Shown here one piece after another: positions 17,950 through 26,100 of a stretch of 64,000 bases of DNA. How positions within the stretch are numbered: the first letter of the stretch is position 1; each line of letters starts with the position of its first letter. Position numbers and translations under genes: made by a program. Origin of the DNA: Cloacibacterium rupense (GTDB lineage: Bacteria; Bacteroidota; Bacteroidia; Flavobacteriales; Weeksellaceae); assembly GCF_014645495.1 (NCBI RefSeq), contig NZ_BMLV01000006.1, forward strand, positions 214,566-278,565, given 5' to 3'. A model generated the notes under the pieces. It did no database searches. It was given only the letters and a program-made list of their open reading frames with translations, and was not told the DNA's origin.

Positions 17950-19179
17950 TTAATCATACTTAATCACTTTAACTGGAGAAATTTTAGAAATCAAATAACT
18001 CGGTAAAATAAGCGCCACTGCAGAAACCAATAAAATTCCTAAAGAAATTGCTAAAATATAAATAGGATTAAGGTCTACTGGCACTGTACTTACATAGTAA
18101 TTTTCGGGATTTAATTTAATAATCCCAAAAAATTTCTGTATCAACAACAATCCTACGCCTATAACATTTCCGATGATTAATCCTGGCACCATAATAAGCA
18201 AAGTATAATTAATGAAAATAGCCCTAATCTGCTGATTGTTAGCTCCCAATGTTTTCAATACCCCAATAGAATTTGTTCTTTCAATTATTAATATTAAAAG
18301 AACCATAATAATATTAATGACCACAACTACCAAAAGAATGGTAATAATTAAAGCGATATTGGTATCAAAAAGACCAATCCAATCTACAATCTGTGGGTAT
18401 TTATCTGTGGCTTTTTCAGCAAAATTTTTAAAACCGATCAGCCTTTCAATTTTAGGAAATGCAGAATCAATAGTTTCTGATTTTTTTAGAAAAACATCTA
18501 TTCCGCCAACATCATCTTTTGAAATATCTTGAATTTTTCTAACATGGTTGATATCTCCAATGATAAATAAATCATCAATCATTTTGATATCGGTTTTATA
18601 AATCCCTGAAACTACAAATTTTCTGTAAATAGGTTTTTGGTCTTCTTTAGAAAAAATAGCCACTATGCTATCTTTGGTTTTCAGATGCAAATCATTCGCA
18701 ATTTTTTGAGACAAAATCACCTGATTATTGTACCCTATTTCGGTAAATTTCGGAATTTCTCCAGAAATCATAAAATCTTGAAATCTCTCAGCATCAAAAT
18801 CTTTAGAAACCCCTTTCAAAATCACTCCATCAAAATTATCTTCCGTCCTTAGAATTCCAGAAACAGTAGCATAGGATTGTACTCCTGCTACCTCTTCTAA
18901 ACTCTTAATTTCATTAATCTTAAGGCCTTCTTTATTAAGTACAGAAGTATTGTAAGAAGAATTACTTCGGGTCGATTTTATAGTAATATGACCAGAAAAA
19001 TTAGCCAATCTACTCTCGATGGCTTTTTTAGAACCCAGCCCAGTAGAAACAGTGATGAGAGAAACTATAATTCCTAATGCAACGGATAATCTGCCGATGA
19101 AAACAATCACCTTAGAAAGATTATTTTTGTTATCTTTGGAAAAAGCTATTTTTTTAGAAAAATATATAGGAAATTTCAA
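17950..19179 (-). CDS. FtsX/LolC-E-type ABC transporter permease
   Basis: One N-terminal membrane helix (VIVFIGRLSVALGIIVSLITV) is followed by a large periplasmic MacB-like domain and three C-terminal helices with an FtsX-like loop (IERTNSIGVLKTLGANNQQIRAIFI). This is the plan of LolC/LolE, which release lipoproteins from the inner membrane together with an ATPase; no ATPase gene is adjacent. The open frame extends to 19281, but that part is antisense to a signal peptide on the plus strand. A TTG at 19179, giving LKFPIYFSKKIAFSK, is therefore the likelier start. Confidence 0.8.
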   Translation of the reverse strand: MKFPIYFSKKIAFSKDNKNNLSKVIVFIGRLSVALGIIVSLITVSTGLGSKKAIESRLANFSGHITIKSTRSNSSYNTSVLNKEGLKINEIKSLEEVAGVQSYATVSGILRTEDNFDGVILKGVSKDFDAERFQDFMISGEIPKFTEIGYNNQVILSQKIANDLHLKTKDSIVAIFSKEDQKPIYRKFVVSGIYKTDIKMIDDLFIIGDINHVRKIQDISKDDVGGIDVFLKKSETIDSAFPKIERLIGFKNFAEKATDKYPQIVDWIGLFDTNIALIITILLVVVVINIIMVLLILIIERTNSIGVLKTLGANNQQIRAIFINYTLLIMVPGLIIGNVIGVGLLLIQKFFGIIKLNPENYYVSTVPVDLNPIYILAISLGILLVSAVALILPSYLISKISPVKVIKYD

Positions 19180-19183
19180 TGCA

Positions 19184-20398
19184 ATGAATTTAAGTCTCAA
19201 AATTAAAAATTTACTTCTTATTAAACTAATTATTTTTGGAATTGTGTGCCTCACATGTTCAAAAATATTGGCACAAATCAAAAATCAAGAAGAAAATTGT
19301 TATAAAACAGCTGCTGATAGACCAGAACTTTACCTAAAATTATTAAAAAATAAAAATATTGCCGTAGTGGCCAACCAAACTAGTTTATTGGCAGATAAAA
19401 CGCATTTGGTAGATTTTTTGGTGAAAAATAATATTAAAATTAAAGAGATTTTTGCACCAGAGCACGGTTTCCGAGGAAACGCAGATGCTGGTGAACACGT
19501 AAAAAACGGTATTGATACCAAAACTGGATTACCCATTGTTTCTTTATACGGAGATAATAAGAAACCAAAAGCCGAGCAATTACAAGGTGTAGATTTAATT
19601 TTATTTGATATTCAAGATGTTGGCGTAAGGTTTTACACCTACATTTCTACACTTTCTTACGTAATGGAGGCTGCTGCTGAAAATAATATAGAAGTTATCG
19701 TTCTAGACCGCCCAAATCCTCATGATGGATATACTGACGGGCCAGTTTTAAAAGAAAAATGGACAAGTTTTGTTGGATTGCACAAGGTACCTGTAGTGTA
19801 CGGATTAACTATTGGCGAGTACGGGAAAATGGTAAACGGTGAAAAGTGGCTTAAGAATGGTTTAAAAGCCAAATATACCATTATCCCAATGCTAAATTAT
19901 CATAAAAAACAGAGATATCCTATTTCTGAAAAACCATCTCCTAATCTACCGAATAATCAATCCATCAACCTCTATCCTAGCCTTTGTTTTTTTGAAGGAA
20001 CGCAAGTTTCCGTAGGACGTGGAACAGATTTTCCGTTTCAGGTTTTTGGAAGTCCTTGGTTAAAGAATTATACATTCAAATTTACTCCAAAACCTAATTT
20101 TGGGGCAAAAGACCCTTTTTTAAATGGCAAATTATGCTACGGTGAAGACTTGAGAAACTACCCGGAAATTAAGTCTCAATTAGACCTCAGTTTCATGATA
20201 AATGCTTATCAAAATTTTGATAAAAAATCTCAAGAATTTTTCCTAAAAAACCTTTGGTTCGATACTTTGGCAGGAACAGATGAATTGAGAAAACAAATCA
20301 TTGCTGGAAAATCTGAACAAGAAATTAGAAACTCTTGGAAACAAGATCTTAAAAACTTCGAGAAAATTAGAACTAAGTATAGAATTTATGAAGATTGA
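19184..20398 (+). CDS. NamZ-type exo-beta-N-acetylmuramidase (DUF1343)
   Basis: An in-frame ATG at 19184 gives a signal peptide (NLLLIKLIIFGIVCLTCSKILAQ), so it is preferred over the longer frame from 19019. The mature part carries DUF1343 motifs: VVANQTSLLADKTHLVDFL, IFAPEHGFRG, LFDIQDVGVRFYTYISTL and VLDRPNPHDG. Family members of known function (NamZ of Bacillus and Tannerella) remove terminal MurNAc from peptidoglycan fragments, here presumably in the periplasm for cell-wall recycling. A terminator follows at 20418-20448. Confidence 0.85.
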   Translation: MNLSLKIKNLLLIKLIIFGIVCLTCSKILAQIKNQEENCYKTAADRPELYLKLLKNKNIAVVANQTSLLADKTHLVDFLVKNNIKIKEIFAPEHGFRGNADAGEHVKNGIDTKTGLPIVSLYGDNKKPKAEQLQGVDLILFDIQDVGVRFYTYISTLSYVMEAAAENNIEVIVLDRPNPHDGYTDGPVLKEKWTSFVGLHKVPVVYGLTIGEYGKMVNGEKWLKNGLKAKYTIIPMLNYHKKQRYPISEKPSPNLPNNQSINLYPSLCFFEGTQVSVGRGTDFPFQVFGSPWLKNYTFKFTPKPNFGAKDPFLNGKLCYGEDLRNYPEIKSQLDLSFMINAYQNFDKKSQEFFLKNLWFDTLAGTDELRKQIIAGKSEQEIRNSWKQDLKNFEKIRTKYRIYED

Positions 20399-20417
20399 TG
20401 AGGCAAGACATCTAAAA

Positions 20418-20448
20418 AAAGCAACCTAAAATTGGTTGCTTTTGTTTT
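20418..20448. terminator. Bidirectional rho-independent terminator
   Basis: AAAGCAACC and GGTTGCTTT form the stem around TAAAATT and are flanked by A and T runs. It lies between converging genes and should serve both. Confidence 0.85.
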
Positions 20449-20655
20449 TTAATCAAAATGTTGTGGCGGATTTTTATCATTCTTGCCTCGGTTATAAAAA
20501 AACATTCCGATAGTGATTCCCACCATACCAGCTACACCGTTCATTATTGCAGTTTGTAATTTATCTGGTCTAGAATTCCCTATGTAATTCATTAAAAATA
20601 CAATCACAAATGTGATGATGAGTAGCAACAAAAATTTAAAACTTTTTATTTCCAT
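20449..20655 (-). CDS. Small two-helix membrane protein
   Basis: This 68-residue protein has two predicted membrane helices (about 8-25 and 35-54) joined by the short loop GNSRPDKLQT, and a hydrophilic C-terminus (RGKNDKNPPQHFD). It begins 1 bp after the stop of the barrel gene, so the two are coupled. No family was recognised. Confidence 0.6.
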   Translation of the reverse strand: MEIKSFKFLLLLIITFVIVFLMNYIGNSRPDKLQTAIMNGVAGMVGITIGMFFYNRGKNDKNPPQHFD

Positions 20656-20656
20656 T

Positions 20657-21220
20657 TTAATTTATTTTATAAGACAACGCAACTCCTACTTTATAAGGAA
20701 TCAATTCTCCACTTCTGTTCCAAGGATTTTTAGGCTCATATCTTTGTCCGTTTACAATATCATAACCATGATAAAACCCTTGTGATGTTGCACCACCTAG
20801 ATACATATCTATATTTAATTTTTCAGAAATAGGATATTGATAACCAACTGTAACACCAAAGAGTAAAGAATATCCTCTTTGATATTGATTAGAATTTAAA
20901 TAATTCCATTTTTGTATATCAAAAATTGCAATACCTGCATTTCCACCAATATAAAAGTGATTAAAACTTTCTTTAAAATAATACCTGCCTTCTAAATTAA
21001 AATTGTAAATCTGTAATCTATTCCCCAAAAAAGAACGCCAAGGTGAAATAAAAAATTCTGGTTGCAAAGTAATATTATCTGAAACTTTAGCTTCTACACC
21101 CGCATTTAACATTCCTAATGGTAAGCCAAGCATGTTTACTTTGGCATATGTCTGAGCGTTTATTTTATCACCAAAAAATAAAAAGAATGTGATTAAAAAA
21201 AATGTTTTTAGTTTATTCAT
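20657..21220 (-). CDS. DUF3575-like outer-membrane beta-barrel protein
   Basis: The signal peptide ends near KINAQ (residue 23). Alternating aromatic strands follow, consistent with a small eight-stranded barrel: LQIYNFNLEGRYYF, HFYIGGNAGIAIF, GYSLLFGVTVGYQYPI and IPYKVGVALSYKIN. The 187-residue length and the terminal aromatic-to-Asn strand fit DUF3575 or OmpW-like proteins. It is located between a thioredoxin-fold gene and a small membrane protein on the same strand. The ligand or role is unknown. Confidence 0.75.
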   Translation of the reverse strand: MNKLKTFFLITFFLFFGDKINAQTYAKVNMLGLPLGMLNAGVEAKVSDNITLQPEFFISPWRSFLGNRLQIYNFNLEGRYYFKESFNHFYIGGNAGIAIFDIQKWNYLNSNQYQRGYSLLFGVTVGYQYPISEKLNIDMYLGGATSQGFYHGYDIVNGQRYEPKNPWNRSGELIPYKVGVALSYKIN

Positions 21221-21221
21221 T

Positions 21222-22397
21222 TTACTGCTTTATACTATTCAATAGATTCTCGGTAGAAGTATATTCTGCATTACTTTTTTTAGCTAATTCTATAGATTTT
21301 TCCGCCCATATTTTAGCATTTTTAGAGTCATTCAATTTGTAATAAAGCCTCGCTAATGTATCTGTATTAATGTTATCTTCTTGCTTTTTAATTGACTCTA
21401 ATGACCAATCGACCGCTTTTTTTAAAGAATCTGCATTACTTACAAACAAAAAGAAATCCCATGAAACTTGATTTAATTCTTCTGCACTAAAATCTGCAGG
21501 TTTTTCATAATAATCTAAGCACGCTTTTTCGTATTCTATATAGTTTTTATTGCTCAAATAAAAATCTTTTCTTAACCTAGCAGAAAGAATTTTGGCGTCC
21601 TTTTCTCCTATAATCTTGGTAGCTTCTGTTATTAAATAGTTATTATCAATTTTTTCATTCGTATAATCCACGGCTTTTTTAATGATTGTGGTAAGCTTTA
21701 ATTGCCTTTCAAAATCATTCAAAACGTTTTCAGGAACAAATTTCATTAACTCTGATTTCTTCTTTTGAAAAATTTTAAAATTTCCATCTTCAGAACTTTT
21801 TGTAAAATAGAGAAGAATTGCCGCATCTTCTTTAGTTAATTCAGCATTTTCTTTAACCTGAAAATATCTTTCTGAAATTTTTTGAGCAAATGAAAAATCA
21901 TTACCTGAGACATCTTTCATAAGCTTTATTAAAAATTCAGGGTCTTTTTCTCCAGCATAGAATTTTTCAATTCTTTTTTCAATTTTATTTTCAGGATTAA
22001 GCACATCTTTTCCCATGGCTAAAAAACCAGAAACTTCCATATACCCCTTACCTCTGAAGACCACTTCCCCATTCCCGTTGAGAAACAAAAAAGAAGGATA
22101 AGAATTCACCCCATACTTTCTGGCAATATCCTTTCCTTCTCCTTTTTCCATATCAAACCTAGAATTGATGAAGTTTTTGTTATAAAACTCCCCTACTTCC
22201 TTCTGAGGAAAAACATTTCTTTCTAACAATTTACAAGGGCCACACCATGAGGCGAAAGCATCTAGAAAAACCAGTTTATTTTCTTTTTTAGCTTTATCCA
22301 ATATATTTTGAAAAGTATCATTTTCAAATTGAATTCCTTCCTGTGCGAAAAAACTCACTGAAAACAAAAAAAAGAATATTTTAAAAAAATTACGCAT
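21222..22397 (-). CDS. Periplasmic thioredoxin-fold protein with helical C-terminal domain
   Basis: The start ATG at 22397 gives a clean signal peptide (MRNFFKIFFFLFSVSFFAQ); the longer frame from 22445 runs into the upstream terminator. Residues 22-130 are a thioredoxin fold with active site CGPC (FASWCGPCKLLE) and the cis-proline segment YGVNSYPSFLFL. The remaining 250 residues are helical and TPR-like (LARLYYKLNDSKNAKIWAEKSIELA). It is expected to be a periplasmic thiol reductase or isomerase. It ends 1 bp before the barrel gene, so these genes form one unit. Confidence 0.85.
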   Translation of the reverse strand: MRNFFKIFFFLFSVSFFAQEGIQFENDTFQNILDKAKKENKLVFLDAFASWCGPCKLLERNVFPQKEVGEFYNKNFINSRFDMEKGEGKDIARKYGVNSYPSFLFLNGNGEVVFRGKGYMEVSGFLAMGKDVLNPENKIEKRIEKFYAGEKDPEFLIKLMKDVSGNDFSFAQKISERYFQVKENAELTKEDAAILLYFTKSSEDGNFKIFQKKKSELMKFVPENVLNDFERQLKLTTIIKKAVDYTNEKIDNNYLITEATKIIGEKDAKILSARLRKDFYLSNKNYIEYEKACLDYYEKPADFSAEELNQVSWDFFLFVSNADSLKKAVDWSLESIKKQEDNINTDTLARLYYKLNDSKNAKIWAEKSIELAKKSNAEYTSTENLLNSIKQ

Positions 22398-22444
22398 GTG
22401 ATGAAATTGAGCCACGAAGATAAAAATAATAGTGCCAAAAAACA

Positions 22445-22471
22445 AAAAAGCCCGAAAAAATCGGGCTTTTT
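22445..22471 (-). terminator. Terminator following the tRNA-like remnant
   Basis: AAAAAGCCCGA and TCGGGCTTTTT pair across a five-A loop. Read on the minus strand, it directly follows the tRNA-like 3' end described next, the normal position for a tRNA terminator. Confidence 0.85.
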
Positions 22472-22472
22472 G

Positions 22473-22489
22473 TGGTTTCTCCAGGAATA
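22473..22489 (-). other. Probable tRNA 3'-end fragment / attachment site
   Basis: On the minus strand this reads ATTCCTGGAGAAACCA. That fits a T-loop end (ATT), T-stem 3' strand (CCTGG), acceptor 3' strand (AGAAACC) and discriminator A. A terminator follows after two bases. The 5' two-thirds of a tRNA are absent: the bases upstream on the minus strand (AAGCATAT) do not continue the TTCGA loop. Integrative elements commonly duplicate exactly this part of a tRNA gene, so this is a candidate att site. The tRNA identity is not certain. Confidence 0.45.
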
Positions 22490-23170
22490 TATGCTTTTCC
22501 TTTAAACCCCTTATAATAGGAGATTTCAGATTTTAATAATTTTCAGGTAACCGAATATTCCACCTTTGAAATGAAGCAATTTTACTCAAATCGTATAGAC
22601 AAAATTAATGAATTTTTAATTATTATACAAAAATTAAGTAGTTCTAAGAAAAGTATTCTTTTTAATTATGATTTGAAGGTTTAGTATTAAATTTTGATTA
22701 CTAGTTTAGGAGCAAAGGATTGAAGTCTGAACACTATTAAAATAAAATAAATTGCTAGACTGTAGTAATTTGAAACCTTGACAAAGTTAAAATAAATTTC
22801 CTAAAGAGCCTTTAAACAAATAGTTTTGGGGCTTTTTTTATTTCATTAGTACAACATAAGTGCAACAAATTAAAAAGTATTGTAAAAATGATGCTTCCCT
22901 TTTACATTGCACTATGGCAAAGATATAAAATGTTTTTTGTGTAAAATATTGATAGACATATTTTATCACATAATATTACTAAATCGCTTTTTATTCATAT
23001 ATTTTAGCCTTGTGGTTGTATAATTTATTTGCTGATAGGCAAGTCTAATCTTATTCCTTCTATTTATGTACTAGAACTCAGAAATACCACAAAATCTATT
23101 AGACAGTTTCTCAAGCCTTAAAAATGTATTAAAAAGCTACCATTCATGAGAATTTTTTCATAAAAAGTTT
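22490..23170. other. Gene-free left end of the mobile element
   Basis: About 680 bp without a credible ORF on either strand. It contains a weak terminator-like pairing near 22801-22840 (AAAGAGCC with GGGGCTTT) but no recognisable integrase. An element end adjacent to a tRNA normally carries an integrase gene, so its absence is notable. Confidence 0.5.
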
Positions 23171-26100
23171 TCAAAAATCTAATAATAATTTTTCAAATTT
23201 TTCATTCTCTTCATAGCGATCTTCTCGCCCTAAGCTGTTTAACTTAATAGATGTATGTTTTGCTAAAATACCAACTTTACATTTCCTTTTTTCACTAAAT
23301 TCTTTTAAAAATGATTTTTTTATCATTAAATAGGTACAATATCCTATTGGCTCACCAAAAGGTCTGGTATCTTTAAAATCTTCAAGAAAATCACCAAAAA
23401 ATGCAACAACCTCATTATTTTTTTTATAAATAATTTGATTTGAGGAAATATCAAAATGTAATTCTTCAGATAGAGTTTTAGATAGAAGAAAAATATTTTC
23501 TTTCATTCTAAAGTAATTCCACATATTATTAGTTTGTCTTGCTAATGGAGAAATTAGTGGAACAAATTCTGAGGATGTTTCTTTGGGTCCAAGAAATTCT
23601 AATTCACAATCCAATAAACCATATTGAAATGGAATAAGTGTGGGATTATACCACATTCCAGCATCTGAAAGTTTATCTTGAATTTCTTCTTCACTATTTG
23701 TGTCAATAAATTTTTCATTACAACCAAACAAAGTTATTGTAATATTATAGAAATTTAACTTTCGTTCATCAGGATTATTTTTCAAAGGGAAAGAATAATT
23801 AAAATAAACTGGTATAAAATCTTTGCCTATTTCAAATAGATTTGAATATATTTCCTGAGTGTTTTCTATTTTTAATAATTTATTTGTTGAAAATTTTGGC
23901 AACCAATTCGGCTTGTCAATTACATTAATATCCCATAATGAATAATCAACAGGTAGGTTCATTATCGTAAGTCTCAAAATATCACTAACCGCGATTAAAT
24001 CAAATTGATAAACAGCATCAATCAATCTAAAAAAAGTAGATTTAAGAATATCAGTAAATATTGTAGATCTGCCTGTCATATAATTATACTGTGAATTTTT
24101 AAAATCTTCATCGGTATTTCTATTATAATTTATGCCCCTGATTTCACATTCATCTTCATACATATTACACCATACTTTCCATATTTTAAATTGATATGTG
24201 GCTTTTGATTGAAGAAAATCAATATCAGCCAAATATTTCAAAGGTAAGTTTCTTCCAATCAGCTTTTTGAATTTTTCTTCTGTCAGTACTGTTTTTCCAG
24301 AACTTATAGCAACTACCATCTCCTCTGAGAACCTTAAGTTTAAATTGAGTTTACTCGATATCTTCATCAACAATAAATCCGTAGCCATACATCTTATTGA
24401 TAATAAATTATCCAAAACGGATTGTGTGAGAATTGTGTATGTTTTAGAATGTGACTTTGCAAGTGATTTTATCAAAACTAATAATCCTTCACAAACTATG
24501 CTCTCTAATTCTTCCTCAAACAAATAATTAAAAAAAAGCTGATGATATTCTCCTGTTTTATCCAATATCAAAAGATTTGCAATTTGCTCTCCAGCCAATC
24601 CTCTAACTATCGGGCTAATCCAGGTAAATCTGGATAGTAAAATATTAAAGTTTGAAATTTCTCTTGGTGAAATAAAGTAATCAGGGACTTTTAATTCTAC
24701 GTTAGGAAAAATTTGGGGTAGAATATCTAAATAATACTGTGTAACTCTTTCAGCTTCAGGTAAATTATCTATATCAACAAAGAATTGAGTGGAGTTTGGA
24801 ATAGGTACACTGTAGTCTTTATCTGAACCGTAATGAAGTCCAACATTAGAAACGGTCTTGAAATAGAAATCATTAATCCTGTCGGAAAAATCGGTTTTAA
24901 CTTTTTCCCATCTACTCTGCGATTTTTCTAACTTTCCAGAAAAAACAGACCATCCTCCGCCATTAGAATGTGCCCAAGTAATACACTCATAGGCAAATTC
25001 TTTATCATATTCATACGCAAAAGGATAAATTTCATCTAGTAATTCTGACGAAACTTTTGAATAATCATCATTGATTATTTTTTTTATTTCTATTAAACTA
25101 TCTTCAGTACTTAAATTTTTGCTCAATCGTGACTGAAACCAATCCTGTAAAAGGCCTGAAATGTTATAATCTACGAATCTAATTTTGTAGCCTATTTCAT
25201 TTTCTATATATTCTTTAATCTTGTTAGGGAGAACTGCACCAGTTTTTGTGGCTTTTTCCGGCTTTTTCGCATCTTTCTTTACTTCCGTTGATAAATCATA
25301 ATTAAACCTCCTTTGTAATTCAGATAAAACGGGAATAACATCTGTCTTTTCTTTCGACACTTTAACAAGAGTTTCATAATGTGGGTCAATGGCCGTTCCT
25401 GCTATTGCTTTTGCTACAGGATCTTTATAATCTAATGTATGTAATATATCATTAAAACTATTCTCAATATCATAATATTCACGCTTTTCAATATAATGGA
25501 AGTATTGATTGTATAATAATTGAGGATCAATTATTGTTAATAATCCACATAACCTCCCCATAAAATGCCTAGTTTCATCTCCATCCGTAAGCTCTTCAAT
25601 ATTAAAAATATATGGAAAAACTTGTTTAATAAAATTTGAACCTAATTTTGAGCCTGACTTTACACAAATTTCAATACTTTCTAAAATTTGATACAAAAGC
25701 ATATCCTTATGATTTCCATATGCCAATATATTTTTTGCAGCTTCTTTAATTAGAATATTTGCATTGACAGTATCACTATTATTTAATGCAAAAATTGCCA
25801 ATTCACATAGCCTTTGTGCTTTTTCATTGAAAGGAACAATTTTTTCTAAAATACCTTTTGATTCATTTTGAATGAAGAAATTAAAATCATTTTTTTCAAT
25901 GAAAATCATTTTGGAATTAATTACTTCGTTTAAAGATTTACGATTGTAAACCTTCCAATCAGTTAAAAATTCTAAATCATCGTAGTTAAGTTCATATTGC
26001 ATTCCGCCAAACCGATTAACAGTAGTTGTAAGCCAAAGTGTAATATTAATTATTTTAGGTATTGTTTCCCTTTCGTAATCATAAATATCTCGATTTTCTG

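Noticed and set aside
19181..19281. Longer N-terminus of the permease from the ATG at 19281
   Set aside because: This part is the antisense of the NamZ-type signal peptide and does not look like a permease N-terminus; TTG at 19179 leads straight into LKFPIYFSKK.
22901..22950. ATGGCAAAG near 22914 as the decayed start of an integrase
   Set aside because: Only a few codons before a stop and no further similarity; too little to support.
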